Positions 16,004 through 26,977 are shown, numbered from the stretch's first letter. The stretch is DNA of 36,505 nucleotides from CAYNJF01 sp964351745 (GCA_964351745.1 CAYGPI010000011.1:1-36505), one strand, 5' to 3'. Notes: generated by a model from the letters alone, not told the origin. Program-made: numbers and translations.

Positions 16004-19000
16004 ATGGCAGCTAAACAAACAGGCAACGAAAATGACTTACTGCATCAAAAGCCAGTTGAGCGTGCGGATAAGTATCATAAGATAGATGAATTTTTGGACT
16101 TAGAATTTGAGGAGCTGCTTTTAGAGCCTGTCTATGTGAATCATGAAAGTGAGCCAGATGTTGTTGATTTTGGTCAAGAAGCGATGCCCATAAGTGAGGA
16201 GCAATTTCTCGCCTTAGAGTTTGAAGCATTATTCAATGTTAACGTCAAAATTGATAACCGCTCAATCGATAACGACAAGGAAGAGCAATTTGAAGGCTTG
16301 GTGCAAAGCCAAGCCTCTTCACTCAAAGTTTTTGAAGTTAAATTTGGGGATGAAAAAGATCCAAACTCTGAATTTCGAGTTGTGTCCATTGAGCAAGATA
16401 TAGACACGAAGAATGAGAATGTGCCTAAGGGTAATGATGAGTTTTTGCCACAAATCTTCGAAGAGCCAGATCCTAATGAGGTTAGAGCTGCCGATAGCGT
16501 AGGGGGAGCTTTACAGGAAAATTCATCTGGGATGGTGCAGACCATACAGGGAAACATCTTTGAGCCTGACAGCAATCTTTTTGGGGTTGTGCCTTCAGGT
16601 ACAGGTGGGATTTCAGTTGGTATTTTCACAAGACCAAATAGTGGTCAAACCATCGAAGAAGTTGGTAATGTCATTACTGTAACGACACTTTTTGGCAATA
16701 CATTTGAATATTATACAGCAGCAGATGGAGAAATTAAGGCTGGGAGTTTTGTTTATTCCTTAAAGGCACCTATTCTTCATGAAACTGCGCCCACAAGCTT
16801 GCCTATAACGGAAGATGATGATCCAGATTTATATGACTTACCTTCTGAAGGGGATATTAGAACTAATATTGATTCTGACAATGATGGTATTCCTACAGTT
16901 AAAGAAATATTAGATGCCATTTACTCAGATATCGGTGGAAAAGGAGTAGATGAAAGTGGTTATCCTTTGCTATTTGATGGCGATGAAGCGGGGCTAACCT
17001 ACGGAGAAGTTCCTAATAACCCAGATAATCATAATAACAATCCAGGTGGCCCAGTTATTGATATCGATAAAATATCAACGGCATTTTTTGATCAGCTCAG
17101 TCAGATGAACGATGATTTGGATCCAAACCGAGCTTACTACGATGTTATTGTTATCGACATTACGAATGCAAATGGTTTGACTTCGCGCGGATTTGCAATT
17201 TTCAAGATTATTGATGATGTCCCTGTTCTTGGTCAAGATTTTGATCTCATCAATGAGACCGTACAATTTGTTAATACACCAACGCCCGATCTGATTAATC
17301 CTATAGCACCTTTAAGTGTTTCCAACAATCTTTTTGTTAATGATGACAAAGGTTTTGATGACGGTCAAATCATTATGGTCAATGGTGTGACAGATGTTGG
17401 CGACGGTAGTTCTGATGGCTTTATTACGGTCACCAGAGTTGGTGATACTGGTATTGAATCTATGTTAACTGTCAATGTCATGACAGGCTTTTATACCTAT
17501 ACCTTAATAGATGCGACAGATGCTCTTGATGAGGATGCGGATGGATTTGAAGTTGATACTTATATGTATACCTTTGAGGATAATGACGGTGACAGGGACA
17601 CCACAACACTGGGTGTGACCGTTGATTTAAACCAAGCTCCTGTAGCCAATGATGATGAGCATACGACAGATGAGAATACGAACATTGTTGTGACCGATCC
17701 ATTGTTAGGCTTGCTTGGGAATGATACAGATCCTGATGCTGGAGATACCAAAACAGTCGTTGACGTTGGAGGCGGTAGCCCATTTGCAACTGGAAGTACA
17801 GTTTTTACTTTCAATGAAAATTTTATTTTTGGTGGGGCTGGCGAAGCAGTGATGCCTATTTTAACTGTCAGTGATGACGGCACGTTTACTTTAGATGTCA
17901 ATAATCCAGACAACCCTTATGAAATTAAATTCTTAGATGGCACAACAGCTATTACGACTATTAATCAATTTGAGAGAATGATTCAAGGCCAGGAAGAAAC
18001 TATTGCTGTTGTTTATGATGTGGGTGATTCCGAGTTCCTTGTCACTGGAGACTCAAGTGTTCGGGACACTGCGACAATTATTTTCACAATTAATGGAGTT
18101 AATGATAACCCGCTAGCCAATAGCTTTGCAACTTCGACTGATGAAGATAATCCAGTTGAAGGCGTTCTGTTTGATGCTGTCGATGTTGATGGTGATAACG
18201 ACCAAACAAACCTTAGCTATTCGATTGTAGACGATTTAGGCACCTCTGAGGGCAGTATCACCATCTCTGGTAATAGCTTTACTTATGATCCATCTGGACA
18301 ATTTGAATTTTTAGCTTTGGGTGAAAGCGAAGATATAACGTTCACTTACAGAGCTCAAGATGCCCACTTAGCTTTTAGTACAACACAAACAGTCACCATT
18401 ACTGTCAATGGGGTTAATGATGATCCACTGATTGCTCTTGTCGGGGATGATGCTGACATTGGTAATGTCAAAGAAGTTGAAGATAATCTCCCTAACGAAA
18501 ATGTAAGCGATTTAGTGAGTACAGGTACTCTATCTTTTACAGATGTAGATTTATCAAACACGCACTCAACAAGCGTTGCCCCGGTTGATGGTGGTGTTGA
18601 TTATAGAGGGGCTTTAACTGCACTTGTCAGTGATGCAGCCACCACAGATGGTTTTGGCCAATTGACATGGACCTTTCAGGTCGCAGATGTTGACTTAGAC
18701 AATTTGGCAGAAGGGCAATCTTTAACGCAAGAATATGATGTGACAGTCACGGATAANNNNNNNNNNNNNNNNNNNNNNNNNNNNNNNNNNNNNNNNNNNN
18801 NNNNNNNNNNNNNNNNNNNNNNNNNNNNNNNNNNNNNNNNNNNNNNNNNNNNNNNNGTGAAGGCAACGATACATCAGGAGTCGTCACTGAAATAGAAGAT
18901 GAAGGTAGTGGCGAGAATACAGAGTCCTTAATCGACACAGGCACGATAGAGTTTTTTGATGTTGACTTAACTAATGAGCACACTGTGAGCGCAACGGAAG

Positions 19001-22000
19001 TTGATAGCGGTACACCGTTTAGAGGCACATTTACCCCAGTAATAAAATTTGGTGATCAGGCCACAGGGGAGGGCGCAGGCACCATCTCTTGGATGTTTGT
19101 CGTGGATGACGCTGACTTAGATGATTTGGCAGAAGGTGAACAATTAGAGCAAGTCTATGATGTGACCGTCACAGACAACGTGGGTGCAACAGCCACAATA
19201 CCAGTAACCATTACCATCACAGGTACTAATGATGCTCCAACAATTGAGAGTACAGAGGCTAATGACTTCTCAGGTATGATTATAGAAACAGAGGGAGTTA
19301 CAGGTAACACAGATACGTTATCAGAGTATGGATCTATCTACTTTGAAGACGTGGATCTTCTCGATGAGCATGATGCAGATGTTACAGAAGTTATTGTTGA
19401 AGATAATTTCATTGGGGAGTTGACAACTGAGATAGTGTTTGATTCGACAGGTGGTGGGAGCGGTCAACTGGATTGGACTTATACTGTACAAGACAGTGAT
19501 CTAGATTTTTTAACTGAAGGGCAGCAAGTTGTACAAACGTATAACATTAGAATACATGATTATGAAGGCGGTGGTGAAGTTTTTCAGCCTGTAACCATCA
19601 CTATCACTGGCACCAATGATATAGCTGTTATTACTGGTACATCGACTGGGGAAGTGACCGAAGATTCTGATCCTACGACTTTAGCAACATCAGGTACACT
19701 TGGGGTCGAAGATGTTGATACTGGAGAGCAGCTCTTCAAAACAGTCGTCTCACCTGTGGGTACGCCACTTGGCACTCTGGAAATCAATGAGTCTGGAATC
19801 TGGGATTATTCAGTAGATAATACTTTGCAAGCTATCCAGGATCTAGACGATGGTGTTTCCTTAGTAGATAGCTTTCAGGTAGAAAGTTTGGATGGCTCGG
19901 CGACTCAGCAAATTGATATTACTATCAAAGGCGTGACAGAAGTTATCCTTGCAAACGTTGCCCCTGTTATCACAAGAACATTTGAGTCAATTACAATCAC
20001 AGAGTTCGCAGAAGGTCATCCTGATGAAGGAAGTAATGTTTTTCATAAAGGGACAGACTATTTTGAGTATACAGATGCTAATGTCTTAGATAAACACTCA
20101 TTAGTAGCTTCTCAGCATTCTGTCAATGGTGTCCCCGCTCATCTGACTTCAGAGGGATTGCTTGGCTTTCTTGAAGGCGGACACCTACAAACAGCAACAG
20201 GTGGCAACATAGGGGCTGTTGAGATTATATTTCGTGTTCGTGATAACGCTCTAGATTTTCTATCTGAAGGACAGCTTGATACCAGAGGCATTTTATTTTC
20301 AGTTGTGGACCCTGCTCCTTCTTATGCTAGTCTTGTTTTCTATTTTAATGCCATTGGAGCAAATGATAGACCTGAAACAGATGGCATCTCAACAGGTCAT
20401 TACGTCACTGAGTTAGCTGATGGTGATCCTGATGAGAATGTCGCTGATTTAATGATTACAGGTACTTTTAATTTTAATGGTATCGATTTGTTAGATACAC
20501 ATACAGTCATGCTACTGGGTGCTGAAGGCAATATTGGATTATTCGAGCAAACTTCTTTTACAGATTCAACAAACACAGGTACAGGTAGTATTGGTTGGCA
20601 GTTTACAATCAATGATAGTCAATTAGATACTTTAGGTGAGGGCGTCATTAACTCACAATTTTTCGACTTTTGGATCACTGATAATCATGGCTTATCTGTG
20701 ATAGGAACTGTTCAAATTGATTTAATCGGGACTAATGATGCTCCTATTATTGCAACTAATCTTGATCTTTATGGGCTTCATGATGATGTGACAAATACTG
20801 AAGTAACTTTGACCAGTGCCCATTTGAATGCCACGGATTCAGATGCCCCATCCTTGTTAACGTATACAATTGATGATGGCCTTAGTCAAGGTAGTCTGTA
20901 TAACAGCGATACAGATGAAATTTTAATTATTAACGATACCTTCACTCAGGATGATATTAACAATGGTTTCATTTCATACAAAGCTAATAATCCAAATCTA
21001 ACAACCGATAGCTTTGACTTTACTGTGGCTGACTCTGATGGAGGCTCTACTACAAGCACATTCTTTGTTCAAATTGGTGTCAATATAGAGACGGATGACG
21101 CATTAAGTAAGACTGATCACAATTTAAGTCTAAGAGAAGCGGTTATTCTTGCGAATGGCTCAGTGAATGATGAATCCATCTTACTCGAGTCTAAAAGCTA
21201 CGGGCTTAGTTTGACTGGAGTCGGGGAAGACCTGAGTCAAACTGGAGATTTAGATATAATAAACACATCCAATCTCATTTCAATCATTGGAACAGGTATG
21301 AGTACTATTTCCGGTCAACAGGTCGATAGGGTTTTTCATGTAGCTACTGATGCACAGCTTACTATCGATAGCATTTCTTTAGAAGAGGGAAATCTGATAC
21401 AAGTTGGAGCCATTTATAACAGTGGTGAACTTATTATCAAAGATGCTCAACTCTTAAATAATCGCAATGGGGCTCTCTATAATGCTCTGACTGGTAAAGC
21501 TACGATAGAAGGTAGCAGCTTTAAAGATAATGAAAGTTTAGGCTCTGGTGGCGCAATCTATAACTTAGGTAACTTGAATATTACAGAAACAGACTTTATT
21601 ACTAATGAGTCTATAACTAGTAATGGAGGGGCTATTTTTAATGAAACAACTGGGAACTTAAGCATATCCGGTAGCTCCATCGAAAGCAATAAATCATTTA
21701 GTGCTGGGGGTGGCATAGCAAATCGTGGTACTGTTTCGCTCATTGACTCTACGACCATCGAGAACAACTCTTCTAACAATGGTGGTGGTTTAGCAAACTT
21801 TGATTTTGGTAAAGTTTCGCTCATTGATTCTAGTACGATCTCAAGTAATACAGCTATTGTTCAAGGTGGAGGAATTTTTAACGGTATTAGTTCTCAAGTA
21901 ACTTCTGTCATAAATTCCACAATATCAGGTAATACTGCATCTGAAGGTGGCGGGGTAGACAATTGGGGGAGTATTAGGTTTGACTATTCAACAATTGCCT

Positions 22001-24450
22001 TTAACAATGCATTTAAAGGGGATGGTATTTTGTCTCATGATGCTATCAACTCCCCCGTTTTTTTAGGGAATAGCATTGTTGCTCAAAACACAAACAATGA
22101 TGATCTTGAGGGTGAAAAATTTTATTCTAACGGCTATAACTATGTAGGCAGCACACAGGGAGCTTTAATTTCTTTCAATAGCACTGACCATTATAGCACT
22201 TCAAATTCATCAGCATTGCAGGCTGTTTTAGATCCAACTTTGAGCCTGAATGGCTCCACGGTAGGCACAAAAACCCACGCGCTACTTTCAGATTATAATA
22301 ATGCTGCGATTGATGGTGCCAACCCAACTAGCACTGTGATGTTCGATCAGAGAAATAGTGATAGGCCAGTTGATGGCCTTGGCAACAGTTCAGCCAATAA
22401 TGATATTGGCGCATATGAGTTGCAGGATTCTGTCAGTTATGCCATTCAGGTTACAACCACCGATGATGAATACAGTGCTTATAATACGACCTTGTCACTT
22501 GCCGCTAATCACACTAATTTCTTAACTTCAGGTATGGGCTTGTCGCTTCGAGAAGCCGTAGAGCTTGCGAATCATTCTACCTCAGATGCTACAATAACTT
22601 TCTTACATGACAATGCGAGACACACTTTAACGATAACTGGCTCCGGCGAAGATGATAACAAAACAGGTGATTTGGACATTACAAATACTTCAAGCGTTAT
22701 TCGCATACAAGGTATAGAAAACCTTGTCATTGATGGCAATGGCACAGATAGAATTTTTGATGTTGGAACTAATTCAGAGCTAATCCTCGATGATGTGATT
22801 ATAATAGGTGGTCAAATTGTTGGATTTGGTGGCGCTATAAATAATGCAGGAGCGCTGACTATCAACAACTCTGCACTTCTTTCAAACAATGCCACTAGTC
22901 ACGGTGGCGGGATTTACAATTCATCAACAGGTGTATTAACAATTAATGAAACCATCTTGGATGATAATAGTACACTCAATAGTGGTGGTGGTTTGTATAA
23001 TAATGGTTCAGTTCTAAGTATTAATTCAAGTACGTTTGAATCTAATTTTTCTGGAATAGGTGGCGGGGGTATTTACAACAATGCCACTATCACTTTAATA
23101 GAGAATTCAACAATCTATGATAATGAAACAGCTACCGGAGGAAGCCTTAACGATGGTGGAGGGATTAATAATTTTGGTACGATTGTTCAGATACGAAATT
23201 CAACTTTCTCAGGTAATTTCGCAGATAATGATGGTGGAGGGATATACAATAGCAATACAGCAAGAATTAATAACATTGATCACTCAACCATAGCCTTTAA
23301 TAATGCTGAGTATGGTGATGGGATATATAATCAAGGCGAATTTTTTGGAAGCGCAGCCGGAATTGTAAATTTAAGCAATACTATTGTTGCTCAGAACGGT
23401 AATAACAATGATTTAGGCTCCACTATACGGTGGAATTCTGCGTATACAGCAATTAGCACTTCTGGGTACAATTATATTGGTAGCGCATCGCAATCAGGGT
23501 TTACGGGTACAACAGGCGATCACTTTGGGACAGACGCATCCCCGCTCGCAGCAGTTCTCAATGCTACTTTAGCACTCAATGGCTCCTTGAATGGCACTAA
23601 GACTCATGCCTTGTTACTAGGTACAGATGCTATTGATGGGGCTAATCCGAATTCAGATCTTACTGTCACCACGGATCAACGTGGTTTTGTCAGACCTTCA
23701 GGCGCACATAGCGACATAGGCGCCTATGAGTCTGGTGCAGTGATAGCTCCCATCATTCTTGATTTGAATGGGGATGCTCAAATAAATTTACTATCTTCAA
23801 ATGATTCAGGTGTTGTTGTAGAGCAAAATGGGCAAAGTATCCTTACTGGTTGGGCAGGCCCTGAAGATGGCTTCCTCATGTATGATCAAGATCAAAATCA
23901 AGCCTTCAGTGGTATCGAAGAAATAGCCTTTGTGGATTATCACCCAGATGCCACGACAGATTTAGAAGGTCTTCGCTTAGCTTTTGATAGTAACAATGAT
24001 CATGTCTTTGATGCTCAAGATGAACTTTGGTCAGATTTTGGTATTTGGCAAGATAGTAATACTAATGGCCTAACAGAAGAAGGTGAGTATAAATCTCTCA
24101 TCGAGATGGACATTTTATCTATTAATTTAGATAGTGATGGCCAGGTGAAACATCAAGATGGCAATATCATCCACGGTATAGGCGAATACACACTAGGCTC
24201 TGGTGAGATAAAGATACTAGGGGATGTCACGCTGCTTGGAGAGCCTCTTGAGCAATCAGATGTGCTTGTTGATGGTGTAGAGCCAGAGAGTTTAGAGCAG
24301 TTACTTATGTCAACCTCAGAAGCAAGTTTCGAAGTTTCAAATATTGACGAAGCTCCAATGGTTGAGCCTTTGGGTAGCTCTTTTGAAGAGGCACAAGTGG
24401 TTGAGCAAATGGTACAAGCAGCTCAACAAGATCAAGGAGGCTTAACTTGA
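16004..24450 (+). CDS. Giant repeat surface protein: VCBS/cadherin-like repeats, two CSLREA beta-helix modules, calcium-loop C-terminus (interrupted by assembly gap)
   Basis: One reading frame of at least 2,780 visible residues, split by the N run at 18757-18856; the frame differs on the two sides only because the N run has arbitrary length. Order: acidic N-terminus without signal peptide (residues 1-160, with a repeated FLxLEFExL motif at 30 and 68). Next come extended beta-rich repeats and VCBS-type units ending in GTNDAP or GVNDxP (to about base 20745) and a cadherin-like unit (20750-21080). Two SLREA beta-helix modules follow (21090-22430, 22440-23740), then Asp/Asn-rich calcium-type loops (23750-24150) and an acidic tail. 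Proteins of this make are usually exported by type I secretion and act as adhesins; no transporter genes are in the window and no RTX nonapeptides are visible. ATG 16004 is chosen because AAAGGG (15992-15997) precedes it; the upstream TTG 15953 lacks a ribosome site. Confidence 0.85.
18450..20745 (+). repeat. Tandem VCBS-type repeat domains
   Basis: Protein-level repeats of about 100-135 residues within the giant gene. Each has a GTLSFTDVDL-like opening, a D-x-D-L-D-x-L-x-E-G-Q segment, a YDVTVTD-like strand and a GTNDAP-like linker. Clear units lie at about 18450-18756 (cut by the gap), 18859-19236, 19249-19617 and 19630-19950. More diverged units occupy about 19960-20370 and 20390-20745. 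The first two are also alike at DNA level near their ends, which fits the assembly break between them. Confidence 0.8.
18757..18856. other. Assembly gap (100 N) inside the repeat protein gene
   Basis: Exactly 100 N, the customary placeholder for a gap of unknown size. Upstream coding stops after VTVTD plus two bases (AA) of the next codon. Downstream coding resumes with the last two bases of a codon, then EGNDTSG. The true missing length must therefore be 2 modulo 3, while 100 is 1 modulo 3. By analogy with the next repeat junction, 74 bases would suffice if only one junction is missing, but whole repeats may also be lost. Confidence 0.97.
21090..22430 (+). repeat. CSLREA/beta-helix module, copy 1
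   Basis: Within the giant protein, SLREAVILAN (near 21127-21156) marks a CSLREA-type start, lacking the cysteine. Six rungs with the pattern GG-[GA]-[ILV]-x-N follow at about 21545-21970, for example GGAIYN, GGAIFN and GGGIAN. The module closes with STIAFNNA, SIVAQN, GYNYVGS, GTKTHALL, AIDGANP and DIGAYE. The same order of landmarks recurs in copy 2. Confidence 0.82.
22440..23740 (+). repeat. CSLREA/beta-helix module, copy 2
   Basis: A second module with SLREAVELAN near 22546-22575 and six rungs at about 22830-23270 (GGAINN, GGGIYN, GGGLYN, GGGIYN, GGGINN, GGGIYN), spaced 25-31 residues. The same closing landmarks follow: STIAFNNA, TIVAQN, GYNYIGS, GTKTHALL, AIDGANP, DIGAYE. It is clearly a diverged duplicate of copy 1. 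Confidence 0.82.
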
Positions 24451-24492
24451 TGCAATATTCATCCTTTTTTGTGACTTGGTCTCGAGTGTTAA

Positions 24493-26877
24493 ATGCCTTT
24501 ATTTAAACGTAAAATAAATCTACCAAACCCTTTTAAAATAATTTTTAGAAGTTGGCTTGAAAAAAAAAGAAGCAAGTCAGTTGATAAAAAATATCAGATG
24601 CCAGATGATCTAAAAGGGCCGCAAGATAGTCAACAAACGATAAAAGAAGAGGACGACCATTACACGGACCCAACAGAAACGCAAGAGAGTCTACAAAGGA
24701 TTAGGGACGACGGTTACACGGACCCAACAGAAACGCAAGATAGTCAACAAACGATAAAAGAAGAGGATCTACCAGGGACGCAAGAGCAGAGAAAAAACAC
24801 TCAAGAAGTTCAAGAACCATTTTCTATGAGCTATGAGGATTTTTTGAGGAAAAATGACTTTAGAGATGCTCCTTCGCCTGAAGAGTGGGCACAGGCTCAT
24901 GCATTCATGAAAGAGAAGCTGTCTAAAAGGACGTTAAAAGGCAAGGATTTATCCTTTAAAGTGAGTCACAAGAAAACAGGGCTAGCTCATTCTTTTTTGT
25001 ACGCAGATGGTAAGTTGTATTGTGTTCATAAGGGAAAGGAGCACGGGGTTTTAGGGGCTGGCAACTTTGGAAGAGCAAAGTTGGTTATAGATGAAAACGG
25101 TGAATTGTTTGCGTGCAAGAAACAAAACAAGGAATCTAAATATGATCAACTGGAAAAGGAAAATTTATTAAAGGATCTTAAGGTCAATCTTGCTTCAAGT
25201 CTAAACGAATACGAAGGTGCTGCAGATGCTTTGGTTGAAGAGTTATCTAAAAAAATCATGGCGCAAGAAAATTCAGCTATGAATTACAAGGATTTATATC
25301 ATGATTATCAAGCTATTCTAGAGGATTATAAAAAGAGACATGAAGAAGAGCCTGGTTTTGATCCGGTTGATTTTGATACGAAAGCGATGGCGGCCTTTAG
25401 AGATGCTAAAAAATCTTCTAAAAAAAGCAAAGATGATATATTTCAGATGGATAAAAATGAAGTTGAACTTGAAAGAAAAATGGGTCGACATTTAGGTGAT
25501 TTTACGAGAGATAGAGTGAGCGCTGAAGATGCCATGCAAAGCTCTTATCAAGTAACACCTTATCTGGGGGTTAGCCTAAAGGACATACTAAATAATGTTG
25601 AGTTATCTGAGGAGCAAAAAATTGAGATTGCCTTAAAGGTTACTGAAGCCTTGCAGAGAGTCCATGAGCAAGATATTGTTCATATGGATCTAAATCCTGG
25701 TAATATTTTAATTAAGCAAACAGATCAAGGTATAGAAGCCCATATTATTGATTTTGGGCTATCTAGAGATATGAAGGGTCGAGATAAAATTGGTCTAAGA
25801 GACCCAGATTTCTCTGGAAGATTCAATCTAACTATTACGCCACCAGAAATAGGAAAGGTCGTTCTTGTAGGAGGTGCGAAGCGATTGATACATAATAAGA
25901 AGAATCTTCATTACTCCAAACAAAGCGATGTTTATCAACTTGGAATATTAATGTATCGTGAACTGGGCCTTAACAGTGGTGAGTTACTTGCACTAGAGAA
26001 AAAGATGTGTAGGGTTGAACCACAAGCACGACCTTCATTAGCTAGTGTCCAATCTACTTTAGCCAATCATCTTCAACAGGTAAATGAGGCTGAGAATGTT
26101 AAGAAGCACGATGATAACCAAGCCAATGATGCCGATTTAGATCAATTAGCTTTAAAATCTGCGAGTAGCATTTATGAAGAGGCTCCAACTAAACGTGGAA
26201 AGGCTCCTGAGTATGGGAGTATGCCTGCTACTATTGGCGGTGATGGAAATACAATATCTGATTCCAGAGGGGGATCCATGCACAAGGAAGTGCCAGGTGG
26301 TGCGGCAAATGCTACATCTAGTAGAGGGGCAACTGCCTATGACGGTATGCCAGCTAGGCCTGATAGTTTAGAGGCTACTGGATACGGGAGCATGCCTAGT
26401 ACTGCTACTGCAGCAGACTATAGTATGGTTCCAGCCTCCATTGATAAGTTAATTGAGCATTGCCAAAGTAGAATTGATGCAAGTAAAAAAAATCAAGATG
26501 TTTTTGCTAGAAAAGGCGCAGGCATGCTGAGCTTTTCTGGCCCAGAAAATGAGCGTATCAACTATCGTGAGAGAAAAAGAGAGCTGGTTCAAAATCTTAT
26601 TAGTACGCTGCAAGATTTTTCTAAAGCCATTGAAAGTGCTAATTTTGGTGAAGAAGATTATTTAGCTTTTAGTGAGGCTATTGACGCTTTTAAGCAGGAA
26701 AACAAAAAATTAGATGAAAAGTTAAACTCACACTTTAATCAGAATAATATGGATGCTAAACAAACCTATTTGGTTGTAGAGCTTGTTGATATGGCCAAAG
26801 CAACCATTGATCATGAAGCTCGTCAAAAAATTGATCTTTCTAATCCTAGCCAGGAAAGATCTAACAAGCTTAGGTAG
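24493..26877 (+). CDS. Eukaryotic-like Ser/Thr protein kinase, candidate secreted effector
   Basis: A 794-residue soluble protein. It opens with a basic amphipathic stretch (1-30) and a repeat region (43-100). The kinase domain spans about 185-530: glycine loop GAGNFG (188-193), lysine in FACKK (K209), catalytic loop HMDLNPGN (D399, N404; Met replaces the usual Arg), DFG (420-422), PPE for APE (450-452) and SDVYQLG (478-484). A charged helical insert of about 130 residues separates K209 from the catalytic loop. The tail carries four tyrosine motifs (Y574, Y616, Y631, Y643), then a helical region. No signal peptide or membrane segment is seen, so a type IV secreted effector acting in a host is a reasonable inference. 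The ATG lies 42 bases after the giant surface protein's stop, suggesting co-transcription. Kinase assignment is strong; the effector role is not proven. Confidence 0.85.
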   Translation: MPLFKRKINLPNPFKIIFRSWLEKKRSKSVDKKYQMPDDLKGPQDSQQTIKEEDDHYTDPTETQESLQRIRDDGYTDPTETQDSQQTIKEEDLPGTQEQRKNTQEVQEPFSMSYEDFLRKNDFRDAPSPEEWAQAHAFMKEKLSKRTLKGKDLSFKVSHKKTGLAHSFLYADGKLYCVHKGKEHGVLGAGNFGRAKLVIDENGELFACKKQNKESKYDQLEKENLLKDLKVNLASSLNEYEGAADALVEELSKKIMAQENSAMNYKDLYHDYQAILEDYKKRHEEEPGFDPVDFDTKAMAAFRDAKKSSKKSKDDIFQMDKNEVELERKMGRHLGDFTRDRVSAEDAMQSSYQVTPYLGVSLKDILNNVELSEEQKIEIALKVTEALQRVHEQDIVHMDLNPGNILIKQTDQGIEAHIIDFGLSRDMKGRDKIGLRDPDFSGRFNLTITPPEIGKVVLVGGAKRLIHNKKNLHYSKQSDVYQLGILMYRELGLNSGELLALEKKMCRVEPQARPSLASVQSTLANHLQQVNEAENVKKHDDNQANDADLDQLALKSASSIYEEAPTKRGKAPEYGSMPATIGGDGNTISDSRGGSMHKEVPGGAANATSSRGATAYDGMPARPDSLEATGYGSMPSTATAADYSMVPASIDKLIEHCQSRIDASKKNQDVFARKGAGMLSFSGPENERINYRERKRELVQNLISTLQDFSKAIESANFGEEDYLAFSEAIDAFKQENKKLDEKLNSHFNQNNMDAKQTYLVVELVDMAKATIDHEARQKIDLSNPSQERSNKLR
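24621..24775 (+). repeat. Tandem DNA repeat in the kinase N-terminus (54-60 bases, about 2.7 copies)
   Basis: Units start at 24621, 24681 and 24735, each opening with GCAAGA. TACACGGACCCAACAGAAAC is identical at 24661-24680 and 24715-24734, and a stretch of about 30 bases starting GCAAGATAGTCAACAAACGA recurs at 24621 and 24735. The units stay in frame (20 and 18 residues), encoding Q-D-S-Q-Q-T-I-K-E-E and Y-T-D-P-T-E-T. Confidence 0.85.
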
Positions 26878-26957
26878 CCACTGCATTGATATGGCGGGCT
26901 TTAAGATGCCAATGAATGTCATCAGTTCAACACAAAATGCAACAATGTCTTATAACC

Positions 26958-26972
26958 AAAACCCCTAGTTTT
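26958..26972. terminator. Weak candidate terminator between convergent kinase and msrA
   Basis: AAAAC (26958-26962) and GTTTT (26968-26972) form a five-pair stem around CCCTA, with short T runs on both strands. It lies in the 100-base convergent gap between the kinase and msrA. The stem is short, so confidence is low. Nothing else is evident in this gap. Confidence 0.25.
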
Positions 26973-26977
26973 CTTCC

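Noticed and set aside
18857..18895. Apparent end of the first half of the giant protein at 18895
   Set aside because: This frame is an artefact of reading through the N run. The other frame stays open from 18859 and encodes a clear VCBS unit.
26884..26922. Imperfect hairpin (CATTG...CAATG) just after the kinase stop
   Set aside because: Arms need a four-base bulge and no T run follows, so it is not convincing as a terminator.
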